This document shows positions 28,001-38,872 of a stretch of 64,000 nucleotides of DNA, in pieces. A program made the position numbers and the translations under genes. Numbering within the stretch: the first letter of the stretch is position 1; every line of letters starts with the position of its first letter. The notes below the pieces were generated by a model. It was not told where the DNA came from. It ran no database searches and worked only from the letters and a program-made list of their open reading frames with translations. The DNA comes from Bugula neritina (lineage: Eukaryota > Bryozoa > Gymnolaemata > Cheilostomatida > Bugulidae), in contig CAXIUT010000124.1 of NCBI GenBank assembly GCA_964035545.1, positions 1-64,000 on the forward strand, in the 5' to 3' direction.

Positions 28001-29849
28001 TGGTGACACTTGCTTAGGCTTTTCTGGAGCTAAAGCCTATGCATGTGGAGTAGGACAAGTAGCAAATCCTCCAGGAACAGCAGCTATTCAATATACAAAT
28101 GCTATCTTAATTGACAATAAATTAGGAATGTCTTTAAGATTCGGATTATCAGGAACAGATAGAACAGCCACTGTTTCTAACTCATATTTCAACGCCATCT
28201 CAAGACCAAATTGCTCCTAATGCTATACTTCTGGATGTAGCTGGAACCAAGCCATCAGGTTACTTGCTGTTACTATCAACGGAGAAAGCTATCCAATGAC
28301 TTTTGCATCTTTTGATGGTCTCTGTAAAGAATAAGTACTTGACTCCAAATCTTTCCTCTATGATGTTACTTTCTAAAACTACAAAAGAACATATAATGAA
28401 TCAGCTCTAAGCAACTGTTAGAACAATATTCTTTTTAGACCAAATGGAAATGCTCCTGATTTGGTCGGTTCAGCCTATCTCTGGAATTCAGTTTGCAATA
28501 ATTGTGATTTTGATTCTATGGGTCAATTCGATAGTCCAAAAAAATCATAACTTGGATGGGGTGGAGGATGTGGTAATATCCTTTGCACTGGTAGAAATAA
28601 CTATATCATCTAAGATCATACTGGAACTCTTTTCCCTTCAGGTGGAGTTATCCTTGCCAATAATAGCTGGATTGGTGATAATACTCCCTAGTGCACATAC
28701 AATTCAAAAATGAATGGATATTACTGCTCTATTCATTAGTTTGCTGTTCTTTAGTATGAAAGCATTGCTCCAGACTTCAACACACGCATTATGTGGCCAG
28801 TCAGTATTAAATACGATGGAGGTAACTGGGAATCCTTTACCAATGGATATAAAGAGTGGTAATGGGCAGGAAGTTAGCCTTTAAATAAGAGATTAGGTCG
28901 ATTCATTTCTACTATCAGGCTGTTCCAGTACTACAATATGACTTTTGCTTCTAACCCTCCAGATGATATGCGATTCCAACTGCAAAAAAGAGTAGCAGGA
29001 GGAAACAACTCAGATTGGGCAGTCTTCAGAGTCTACTATCCTTTCCCCAATATGATTTAAATCCAAGTAAACGGAGTTGTGAAGAGACCAATTTCTCTTC
29101 TGGATAATAATGGGTAAACTCCTCTTGATACAACATAATGTGGTTCAAATAAGTTTTTCTACTACAACAGAACAATTTAATTTGTCGTAACTGGAGCATC
29201 AAATTGCTTAGTAAGAATGTCGCTTACCAATTCAGTTCAATTGACTCTCCACTTTGCCATGAGCATCAGTGATTTCTATACAGCTGGAGGATCAACTAGA
29301 CTAATCGATAGAGTTGCTGCCATATTTAATATAAATGATCAATCTAGAATCAAAGTAGTGGGCATTTACACTGGATCAACAAAAGTCGAAATTATCATTA
29401 ATGCTCCTGTCTCTTCAGAATCAGATAGTAAAACATATGATTCATAAGCAGGACTTACTTAAATAAAGACCCTTAAATCAGCCATAGATGATACTATTAC
29501 AGATGGATCTCTTGGAGATGAACTTTTTACTAAAGATACCATTGGTCCTCTTATTTCAGCAGCAACTACCTTGATACCTATGCATCCATAAGAATAAACT
29601 AATAATTCTGATGATTAGAAAGATGTTAAACCGATATTGATAGGTGTATTCGTATCTCTTGGTGTAGTTCTGATAGGAACAGTATTAATAATGATTCATA
29701 TCCATAAGAAGTCAAACAAAGTGGATCCACAACTTCCAGAAGTCAGTTAAGACAGTATTGGAAAAAGTGATAGTAAGAAGAAAAGTTTAAAAGAATAAAA
29801 TATTACATAAGAAAATATCCATTAATTTGTTGTTGAAGATATGGAATGA
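19080..29849 (+). CDS. Fibrocystin-L/PKHD1L1-like giant membrane protein, copy 2 (intact)
   Basis: A single uninterrupted frame of 3,589 residues (stop TGA 29847-29849) with no intron. It begins MKVGVSLCFILLLISV, a good signal peptide. Rough order by residue: IPT/TIG domains at 35-130 and 235-330; PA14 at about 355-470; further IPT/TIG repeats at about 870-1300; an F5/8C discoidin-like domain at about 1490-1610; another IPT; a first G8 domain at about 1730-1850 (RWSDIRTWG, P-x-DGDLV); beta-helix repeats at about 1950-2150; a second G8 at about 2560-2690 (YWSNATQWP); a second beta-helix region to about 3050; a transmembrane helix at about 3515-3540; and a basic cytoplasmic tail of about 48 residues. 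The pair of G8 domains with IPT and beta-helix repeats is the signature of the PKHD1/PKHD1L1 family of large ciliary or surface-coat proteins. A surface or ciliary-coat role is inference. Confidence 0.93.
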
Positions 29850-29980
29850 TTTTGATCTAAAATCTTAATAAGTTATTAATTAATATCAATATTTTTAATA
29901 TTTACTGCATTATTTAAAATGATTTTTAAGATTATTTATTACTTTTATAATAAGATAAAATATGATAATCACTGATTATT

Positions 29981-32230
29981 TCAAAAAAGGATGGGAAATC
30001 TTTTTTGTTTAAGAGTCTTTTTGGAATCACTATTGACTTCAAATGTCTTTTTAGGTGTTTGAGGGTGAGTCTGCTCATAATATATTCTACTTTTGCGAAA
30101 AATAGTTGAATTTGATTTTGAGAAATTCATCTAGGTTCTAGGTTTTCCAACAGGAGAAAACTAAAGCTTAGTAATACTTGATCTCAAAATATCATCTTTA
30201 CTCTTTATATTTTTAACACTCACTCTCTATGCTTTCTAAACTTTCTTTTCATTCATTTTTTTCTGTTTATTTGATTTTTTAGCATGATAATTATTTCTAA
30301 CTGAAAATAAATCCTTTAGTTCATTCAGACTGATATCATTTTAACTCGATTAACTATCACTCTATTTTTAATTTTGAGCATATTTTAAAGCATTTTAATC
30401 TATTATCTCTCCCATCAAAGTTTTTATCTAATTTTCATTTGAAGTATCAAATTTACTATGCTAAGAAGGAGAATTTCCAGCAGTTCTCCTCAGATATCCA
30501 CTTTTACTATGAGTAGTATTATTTAAAACAAATGATATCCGCTTATCTTTAAAATTAACTGTCTTCACTTTAGGATAAATCACATCTTTCTGATAAAATG
30601 TAAAATACTAAGATAACCCTTCTATTATAATTTTACCAGCATGTAATAAAGATTTTCTATTCAAAGTTGTTTGACTCTATTTATTCAAAGAATACAATCC
30701 ATTAGATATTTAAAATGTATAAGTCATTGGTATTTTTTAACGACGTAGCATATAAGCTCTACCTGTTGATTTCTTACTTTAACTTACCTTGTATAGACAG
30801 TTCTAATAGCTAAACATAGAACTTTGTTTTTGAAATATTTTTACAAGAACTCTAGACCTGAAATATTGAATAGTATTTTATTTATGTTAAGGACCATAAC
30901 AAAAAAGGTCTTTTTTCGATGAGTGACTATGAAAATCAAAGAAAAAATCAACTTTTTTCCTCTGATTTTTTAATTTCTTCATAAAATCAACTAAACTATT
31001 GATTTAAGGATATAAAAAATGTCCTATTTCAGTAAAACTTCTATTAAGATCTCTCCCACTAAAACTTGTACGATAATTTCCAGCAACAACTCCGTCAGGA
31101 TTGATCATTGGAACAATATAGAAATTACAAGTATTTAGTAATTTTTGGCTAATAGAATTAAATTCCAAAAGAGAATTGATAAATCCTTAAATCATAAATG
31201 AAGAATTACTTTATCCAGGATGAATTCTTGCAGTTATGACAAAATTATGTTTATTTCTAGTTTATTATCGACTAATAGTCACTAGAGGGATATCAAGTCC
31301 ACTGAAACTCTCACAAAAAGAAGAAACCTTCACAAAAGGATGTTTCTATATAGCACTAACATAATTTTGAAGTTAACTATAAGTATAAGGAATAGAATAA
31401 GCAAAAGATACTTCCATATTAGGTTAATCAAAATGGTACTTAAATTGCAACTGATGAGTAACATAATCAGTTCCATATCGACACAACCGATCAACAAAGT
31501 TAATATCATAGCATTAATTTTGTTTCCATTCTGTTTCCGTCTCATACAGTTCATTCAAGCGTCGACTGCAAGTATAAGGAGTCATTCCTTTATTATACAG
31601 GTTTTTTTATTTAACAATATTGCAGATATTGAACTGAATTGTTCCTATTTCCTTTTTATTGTTCACCTTGAAATAATACCAATTAGTATGACCTCGAGTA
31701 TTAGTATCACTTCTGATATATAAGTCATACTATCTAGGTTTAACTTTGATTGATAGATCTAAATTACCACTCTAAAAATCAGAATCGAATTTTATCTAGC
31801 TATGATTTATATTTTTAAACAAAGGTATTTAAGTATCCTAACTTCCTACGTTTTGAATAGCTTCAGATAAAGCATTCACCTTCACATCATATTTCTATCT
31901 ATATTTCCAGTCATAATTGTTGCTTTTATGTAATTGTACAGAATTGATATGTCTAACTCCTCGATAGACTACTTAGTATCTCTCGTCAGTTGATAATTTT
32001 TTAATAATGGCTTCGATAAGATTATTTTTATAGGTTAGAGGGATTGGACAGGAAGGCAATTTAGGAATCCAACCTGTAATCATGTCAGGTTCTAAAGAAT
32101 ATTGAGAAGGTAATACTGATCGACCTTTATTTTTAGTATAGAGACTAACTAATTGAATAGACTATTAACTCTATTCTGAAAAATTGTCCCACCCATCATC
32201 CTCGCTTCTTCTTTGATCTTTCCTTTCCAT
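29981..32230 (-). CDS. Cytosolic carboxypeptidase (M14, CCP/AGBL family), copy 2
   Basis: Uninterrupted frame of 749 residues, intronless, unlike copy 1. It has FDSDFESGNL of the CCP N-domain, then RIHPGES (zinc His and Glu), GRDLNRSF, FDFHSHS (zinc His) and YTFEISNG with the catalytic Glu. Three of these essential glutamates are written with reassigned codons: FESG Glu by UAG (complement of 31772-31774), HPGE Glu by UAA (31211-31213), and the catalytic Glu by UAA. The C-terminal third is Lys/Ser-rich and differs from copy 1. It converges on PKHD1L1-like copy 2 (131 bp between stops) and starts 178 bp from the divergent MsrB gene, mirroring the layout of copy 1. Divergence between the two CCP copies is much larger than in the most similar blocks of the giant genes. 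Tubulin deglutamylation is inferred from family. Confidence 0.92.
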
Positions 32231-32408
32231 TTGATTTCGATTTATTAATATTCTAAATTTATAAAGTTAAATACTAAAGAAATTTATCATTAATATAATC
32301 TCATATCAATCAATTCAAAATGATTAAAGTGAAATATTTATTAGTTTTTCAAATTTGATTGATTTTATTTAATAACTTAGATATCAAGTAGTCCATAAAT
32401 ATTAATTA

Positions 32409-33026
32409 ATGATAACAAAACTAACAAAACTAATCAATCCTTTTTCCATTTTAAGCAAAATAAAACCTAAATAAAGACTCAGTCAAAGCGATAGATTCCC
32501 TCGCTCACCTTCCAGCTCTATTCCTTATACCTTATAACCGCCTTCAACCTATCCTATGCTATCACCAAGTCAACAATATCTAGTAGACAACAAAGCCATG
32601 GAAAGACCCTTCACAGGAAAGTTCTGGCATGAATTCACAACTGGATTCTATCACTGTGCAGTTTGCTAGACCAGATTGTTCACTTTCAATCACAAATATC
32701 AACCACAAACAGGTCATGCATCCTTCTGGAGAGCCATTGATGGTACAGTTACAACTATTGATGAAGAAGTCATTTTTGATTAGGTCAATTAAATGAGAGC
32801 AAGATATAAAACAAACCATTAAACATATAAAAGGTGCGAATGTTCACATTGCAAGACTCACTTAGGAGCTGTCTTCATGGATGGCCCTCCTCCTTCCTTC
32901 TTAAGGTATAGCATCAACTCATCCATGCTAAAATTATAAGAGTTCCCAGATTTTCCAAATCCCCACCTAAAAAGAAGAGAAAAGAAACGAGAGAAGAAAC
33001 AGAGAAGAATCAGTTATATCAGATGA
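32409..33026 (+). CDS. MsrB-type methionine sulfoxide reductase fold lacking the catalytic Cys
   Basis: 205 residues. The SelR/MsrB fold is recognisable: YHCAVC and CECSHC supply the four structural zinc cysteines, followed by [20 protein letters not shown]. In active MsrB enzymes the last segments read HLGHVF and RYC(I/V)N, where the Cys attacks the sulfoxide and the His assists. Here the Cys is Ser (agc) and the His is Ala, so ordinary reductase chemistry is not expected. The Met at 32409 gives a roughly 60-residue basic, Ser-rich leader that could be a mitochondrial presequence; the next in-frame Met is at 32556. A basic tail ends in TGA at 33024. It could be a pseudoenzyme or a diverged repair protein. 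Confidence 0.82.
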
Positions 33027-33118
33027 ATAAAGAGATGATATCTTTATATAATCATCGTAATATAAGTTGTTGATAAATAAGATTCTGAATTTATAGCTTA
33101 TGATTTTAATTTGGCGGT

Positions 33119-34077
33119 ATGAAGAAAGAAGGCTACAACCTTAGAGCCAAATAGCGCAAGTCCATCTTCGAATGCTACGATATGGATGAAGAAGATATGG
33201 ATAATGAAGATGACTCAGATAAAGGATGGACCAAAAATCGTCTAAGAAAAAATCCAAGACACATCACTCATCAAGATTTCGACTATGAAAAACATTAATA
33301 ATTCGATGATTAGTCAGTGTTTGAATAAGAAGAGCGATAGAAACTTCCCAGAGAACCCTAGGAGTTAAAAAGGATGCTTGCTTAAGTCAATCAATCCTTG
33401 AAAGAATATAAGTTACAGTTCTATCGAGAAGAGCCAGACCAAGGATGTACATAATCTATTATTCAGCAAGAAAATAAGTTGGATAAAACGCTATTCCCAT
33501 CAACGCAGATGTCACCAAGTTCAACTTTGATTAACTCATAAAAAAACAACTTTACTTCACTCAAAGTCACTTTGATATCATCATGATGGATCCTCCATGG
33601 AAACTATCAACCTCACAACCTTCTAGAGGAGTTGCTATCCAATATGACTCACTTGGTGATGAACTCATTGAACAACTACCCATTCCCAAGTTACAAAAAC
33701 ATGGAATGTTGTTTATCTGGGCCATCAATGCTAAATATGCATTTTCCATCAGACTTATGAACCATTGGGGATACAAATTGGTAGATTCGATTACTTGGGT
33801 CAAAAAGACAATCAAAGGAAAGATAGCTAAGGGACATGGCTTTTATTTGCAGCATGCTAAATAAACTTGTCTAATCGGAGTAAAAGGAGATAACCCAAAG
33901 ATCCAAAAAGGAGTAGCTAGAGATGTGATATTTAGTGACAGGAGAGGACAAAGTCAAAAGCCAACCTAAATCTATGAGTATATTGAAGAACTTGTTCCCA
34001 ATGGATATTATTTATAAATCTTTGGAAGAAGAAACAACTTAAGAGATAAATGGATCACCATAGGAAATTAAATATGA
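33119..34077 (+). CDS. MT-A70 family N6-adenine methyltransferase, MTA1-like
   Basis: 312 residues after removing a 20-nt intron (33447-33466). An acidic N-terminal third of about 130 residues precedes the methyltransferase fold: MMDPPW (catalytic DPPW), SQPSRGVAI, GMLFIWAINAKY, WGYKLVDSITWVKK, AKGHGFYLQHAKETCLIG, SQKPTEIYEYIEEL and EIFGRRNNLR. The SQPSRGV and KGHGFYLQHAK stretches resemble the branch containing ciliate MTA1, the 6mA DNA methyltransferase that works with MTA9, rather than METTL3 or METTL14, though I judge this from memory of the family. The Glu residues of HAKE, PTEIY and YLEIFGRR are all UAA here and invariant Glu in relatives. The DPPW motif is intact, so the protein should be active. 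DNA rather than RNA as substrate is inference. Confidence 0.88.
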
Positions 34078-34246
34078 TTTATCTATTTATCTATCTATTT
34101 ATTTATCTTTTAGATTATTGTATTATCAATGATTTTTATTTGATAAACTTAATATTAATAAAAATCAAAGAATATATTTATTAAATAATTTTCTTTATAA
34201 ACAGGTCAGTTTATTTTATTCTGTCAATAATATTAAAATAAACTTG

Positions 34247-35884
34247 ATGAATTCGACAAAGCATAGTTCCAATATAGCAGGTTCTCTTAATAACTACCTG
34301 ATGAACAAAGTAGGAAAGCATATTCAAAGGAGGTCAGTTCTCTAAAGTAATATGAATAGATTTTGTTGTTAAAAACTAACTCATACGATCGACTAAACTA
34401 ATTAACAATTAACAATAAAAAAAGATAAAATCAGCTAGATTTAAGATATCAAAGATATTAACCATAAAAAAGCTGATAATATGATGTCAGTGCCATAATC
34501 AAAATTATAATTAACTAAAACTTTTACTAAAACAAAAGTTCGTGAAGTATAAAAAAGTTCTAGTTTTAGTTTTTCTCATGATAAAAAAATTCAATACTAT
34601 CCTAAAACTAGAAGACTATCACTCGCTAATCATAATATTTCCTTCTAAGAATTACAATAACAAAAATATCCACGAACACCTGTAGATTCAATTTTATTAA
34701 GAACTAAAACTATTTCAAATGCCTTTACTCCAGTTTTTGTTCATCCATTAAAATAATAAATTACTTAAGAAGACCCAATAGTGGAATAACTAAGATAAAT
34801 AAAATAAATATAAAAAGCAAAGGAATAGGTTTAAATAATGAGAAAACTTGAATAACTAAGAAAGAAAAAATCAAAAGTAGATTTAAGTAATGTACCAGTC
34901 CTATTTGATTATGAAGGAAAAGCAGTTAAAACAATAGAGCCTAAACCCAAATAACATTAAACATTGGATTGTTTGGAAGCGAAAGTAGATGAAGTATAAG
35001 AATAAAATAGAAGTGTTATTTAATAAAAACATGGTATTTTGAAATCAGATATAAAAAAAACAAAGAATATCACTCTTAGAGATCTTTAATTTTAAAGAAT
35101 GAGAAATAAAAGAAAATATCTTAATTATTATTCTTAACAATAAGCTCCACCAAATCTAAACGTCAAAATTAATCTATAAAGTCATAAATAAGTATAAAAA
35201 GCTTTTTCTCTTGATTCCAAAGGCATAAAATTTTCAATAGGATAAAAAGAAGTCAGTCTTGAAAAAAGGCCTCCAACTCCTCCGCCTGTTGATTAATCAG
35301 CACCGAAAAAAATGTCTAAAAGTTAATTTTTATAACATAAAAGAAAATAATAAAAAAAGAGAAGACATATTATATTAAAAATGAAACCATTCATAGAAAA
35401 TCAAAACTCTCTTAGCGAGTAAAAAGTAAGAACGGAAGTAGAAGTTGATTCAAGTTCAGTAAAAACTTCAAAAAAAAACTCAAAAGTAAGAAATATGATT
35501 CATTACTAAAAAGACGGAAGTGACCAATTTTAAAAAATTAACATAACAAATGAACTCATGCATTCTTATTTAATACAAGATGATAAAGGTCAAAAATAAA
35601 TAAATAGTCCAACCAGAAAACCAAAAGTATCATATTTAAGCTAAAATAAAAGATAAACTTTAAGTAGTATTGATCGCTACAATCTGATGTATTTGAAATA
35701 TAAAGGAAATCCTCCCAATAACATTGAAGAACTGACTAAAGATTTACAACTTTCGACAATGCAGTCGATTCAGGTACGAGAATAGGTTAAAAAAACAAAC
35801 AACAATAAATACAATTGGATAAATTCTAATCGAATTTTATCAGTAAAAGATCGTTAAAATAAAAGAATAAAAACTCAATTTTGA
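34247..35884 (+). CDS. Basic, low-complexity protein of unknown function
   Basis: 545 residues in one frame, very rich in Lys, Asn, Ser and Glu, with charged stretches that may form short coiled coils around the middle (about residues 170-230). I recognise no domain. Its last 10 bp overlap the stop region of the convergent RING gene: the shared bases contain TGA on both strands. On chromosome C the telomere begins about 20 codons before this stop, so a cell carrying only that version lacks almost the whole gene. Confidence 0.7.
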
Positions 35885-36514
35885 TATTGTGATATGATTA
35901 AACTTTTAGGCTTACTTCCATAATTAGGAATATCTTTTCGACTCGTAAAGTAACCTTTTGAAGCCAATCTGTCAGAATCCATAGCTACGTCTTCTTCTTT
36001 CTTTTATAAATAGTTCTAATATCAACCTATTTTTACCAAGTAGCTCACTCTTAGGTAACGAACTGACTCATCCAAACGAGTTATTATCCTTATTATGATT
36101 CCTATCTATCAATTAAACTACCTTCACACCATATACTATTTGAATCTCGAACATCCAATGTCATCCCAACTTTAATCCCTTTTAGCTATCTCTTTCTCCT
36201 TTATTCTTTTGCTATTTCATTTCTTTTCCTCAATCTCTCTTTTTCACTAATATCTTTCTTGATAACATTATCAATAAATTAAGAAATACAAGGAACAGGA
36301 CAAAGTGGTTTTCCTCTGATACTTTTAGCACATCTTGGACAGGTCTTAATATCATGAATATTACATCAGCAAAGAGCAAGTACTAATCAAGACATAAATA
36401 GCAAAAAGTGTGACCACAAGAAGCAGTGTAAGGTAGGGAAAAGAAATCTTGGCAGATAAAACAAAGAAGGTCACAAGAAGTGATTGGTAGATTTGTTTTG
36501 TTTATCCTACTCAT
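35875..36514 (-). CDS. RING-finger protein, probable E3 ubiquitin ligase (chromosome B copy)
   Basis: 192 residues after removing three introns: 36345-36364 (20 nt), 36102-36121 (20 nt) and 36016-36036 (21 nt). The N-terminus is a C3HC4 [17 protein letters not shown] and CPRC supply the metal ligands. A Lys/Arg/Glu-rich helix (about residues 85-115) follows, then a short globular segment beginning [13 protein letters not shown] and ending with [16 protein letters not shown]. The final segment, with a polar DSDRLAS stretch, resembles chromatin-binding knot/chromo-barrel folds, but I am not sure. E3 activity is inferred from the RING alone. Intron placement is supported by the second copy, where each intron differs by one base at constant length while exon changes are synonymous. 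Confidence 0.85.
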
Positions 36515-36847
36515 TATTTTATTATCCAAATATATTGTCTAGCTTTGAATTTTAAAATATTTTAGTACGAAATTATATCAATATCATTCCAATAATAATC
36601 AATAATAAACAATAATTATTTTTATATTGAATTTAGTCTCTTATCTTTTGGTTAAATATTTTGAATAATTTACTTCTAACATCAATTAAAGGAATAAAAT
36701 CTTTTGAAATGGCATTGAATCGTTTAAATAGGATCAATATTTAATGATTTTTAAGTCATATTTGTTCAGAAATCGTTAATTTATTGTTAATATGATAAAA
36801 GAAATTAAAAAAAATAGCAATTCTTTTATATTTAATTTGGATTACAA
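36515..36847. other. AT-rich divergent intergenic region
   Basis: 333 bp between the divergent RING and GTPase start codons. It is about 80% A/T with homopolymer runs; presumably both promoters lie here. No specific element recognised. The same region in chromosome C (38541-38872) differs by substitutions and one-base indels. Confidence 0.5.
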
Positions 36848-37530
36848 ATGATGAAGGAAGAATAAAGACCTGGAAAAATGGTCAAAATAGGTATCATAGG
36901 TAATGTGGATGCAGGAAAATCCACATTAGTGTCAGTCCTTACCAAAGGTATCGCTGACGATGGAAATGGAGGTGCTCGAGTCAGAGTGCTTAACTATCTT
37001 CACGAACAAGAATCAGGAAGAACCAGTTCTATAGGTCAAGAAATCTTAGGATTCACAGAGAATGGTAAACAAGTAATTCCAGAACGATTTAATCAAAATA
37101 AAAACAAATATTGGAAAGAAATAGTCGCAAATAGTTTCAAAATAGTGTCCTTAGTTGACCTCTGTGGACATTAAAAATATCTAAAAACAACTATTAATGG
37201 TCTTACTGGTTTGTCCCCTGACTTTGGATGTGTTGTTGTAGGAGCTAATATGGGTGTACAAAAAATGACAAAAGAACATATCGGATTGTGCCTTTTCTTG
37301 AAGATACCCTTCTTCATTGTCTTAACAAAAGTTGATATGTGTCCTCAAAACAAGTATTAAGAAACTCTAGATGAACTCAGAAAAATATTAAGACACAAAC
37401 TACTCAATAAGTTTCCAATTTAAATAACAGAAAAAACTCCTGAAAACGAATTAATTAAAACAGCAGAACTAATGCCTTCAGGTAATGTTTGCCCAATCTT
37501 TCCTGTTTCTAGCGTAACTAAACTTGGAAT
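36848..37530 (+). CDS. GTPBP1/2-like translational GTPase, truncated by the assembly gap
   Basis: First half of the gene that is complete at 38873-40201; the sequence stops at the N run after SSVTKLGI. It shows the P-loop GNVDAGKS, the G3 DLCGHEKYLKTT (Glu = UAA) and G4 TKVDMC. All differences from the complete copy that I noted in this coding stretch are synonymous, so this is an allele or very recent duplicate rather than a decayed copy. Confidence 0.9.
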
Positions 37531-37730
37531 NNNNNNNNNNNNNNNNNNNNNNNNNNNNNNNNNNNNNNNNNNNNNNNNNNNNNNNNNNNNNNNNNNNNNN
37601 NNNNNNNNNNNNNNNNNNNNNNNNNNNNNNNNNNNNNNNNNNNNNNNNNNNNNNNNNNNNNNNNNNNNNNNNNNNNNNNNNNNNNNNNNNNNNNNNNNNN
37701 NNNNNNNNNNNNNNNNNNNNNNNNNNNNNN
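37531..37730. other. 200-N assembly gap
   Basis: Exactly 200 undetermined bases, the same length as the gap at 59501, so a placeholder rather than a measured distance. It splits a coding sequence on the left from a telomere on the right. Confidence 0.99.
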
Positions 37731-37852
37731 CCAACCCCAACCCCAACCCCAACCCCAACCCCAACCCCAACCCCAACCCCAACCCCAACCCCAACCCCAA
37801 CCCCAACCCCAACCCCAACCCCAACCCCAACCCCAACCCCAACCCCAACCCC
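37731..37852. repeat. C4A2 telomere, left end of chromosome C
   Basis: About twenty CCCCAA units in left-end orientation, joined to sequence homologous to 35824 onward (taatcgaattttatcag). Confidence 0.97.
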
Positions 37853-37900
37853 TAATCGAATTTTATCAGTAAAAGATCGTTAAAATAAAAGAATAAAAAC

Positions 37901-38540
37901 TCAATTTTGATATTGTGATATGATTAAACTTTTAGGCTTACTTCCATAATTAGGAATATCTTTTCGACTAGTAAAGTAACCTTTTGAAGCCAATCTGTCA
38001 GAATCCATAGCTACGTCTTCTTCTTTCTTTTATAAATAGTTCTAATATTAACCTATTTTTACCAAGTAACTCACTCTTAGGTAACGAACTGACTCATCCA
38101 AACGAGTTATTATCCTTATTATGATTCCTATCTATCAATAAAACTACCTTCACACCATATACTATTTGAATCTCGAACATCCAATGTCATCCCAACTTTA
38201 ATACCTTTTAGCTATCTCTTTCTCCTTTATTCTTTTGCTATTTCATTTCTTTTCCTCAATCTCTCTTTTTCACTAATATCTTTCTTGATAACATTATCAA
38301 TAAATTAAGAGATACAAGGAACAGGACAAAGTGGTTTTCCTCTGATACTTTTAGCACATCTTGGACATGTCTAAATATCATGAATATTACATCAGCAAAG
38401 AGCAAGTACTAATCAAGACATAAATAGCAAAAAGTATGACCACAAGAAGCAGTGTAAGGCAGTGAAAAGAAATCTTGGCAGATAAAACAAAGAAGGTCAC
38501 AAGAAGTGATAGGTAGATTTGTTTTGTTTATACTACTCAT
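37901..38540 (-). CDS. RING-finger protein, probable E3 ubiquitin ligase (chromosome C copy)
   Basis: Allelic or duplicate copy of the gene at 35875-36514, with the same 192-residue architecture and the three introns at 38371-38390, 38128-38147 and 38042-38062. Each intron carries one substitution relative to the other copy without changing length (for example the 3' end is ttag here and taag there). The exon differences I could check are synonymous. Its stop lies about 49 bp from the telomere. Confidence 0.85.
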
Positions 38541-38872
38541 TATTTTATTATCCAAATATATTGTCTAGCTTTGAATTTTAAAATATTTTAGTACGAAATT
38601 ATATCAATATCATTCCAATAATAATCAATAAAAAACAATAATTATTTTATATTTGAATTTAGTCTCTTATCTTTTGGTTAAATATTTTGAATAATTTACT
38701 TCTAACATCAATTAAAGGAATAAAATCTTTGAAATGGCATTGAATCGTTTAAAAAGAATCAATATTTAATGATTTTTAAGTCATATTTGTTCAGAAATCG
38801 TTAATTTATTGTTAATATGATAAAAGAAATTAAAAAAAATAGCAATTCTTTTATATTTAATTTGGATTACAA
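38541..38872. other. AT-rich divergent intergenic region, chromosome C copy
   Basis: 332 bp counterpart of 36515-36847, with several substitutions and compensating one-base indels. Nothing recognisable apart from high A/T content. Confidence 0.5.

Noticed and set aside
31330-31723. Minus and plus frames of 74 and 127 codons within the second carboxypeptidase gene
   Set aside because: They overlap conserved peptidase sequence in other frames and have no similarity to anything I know.
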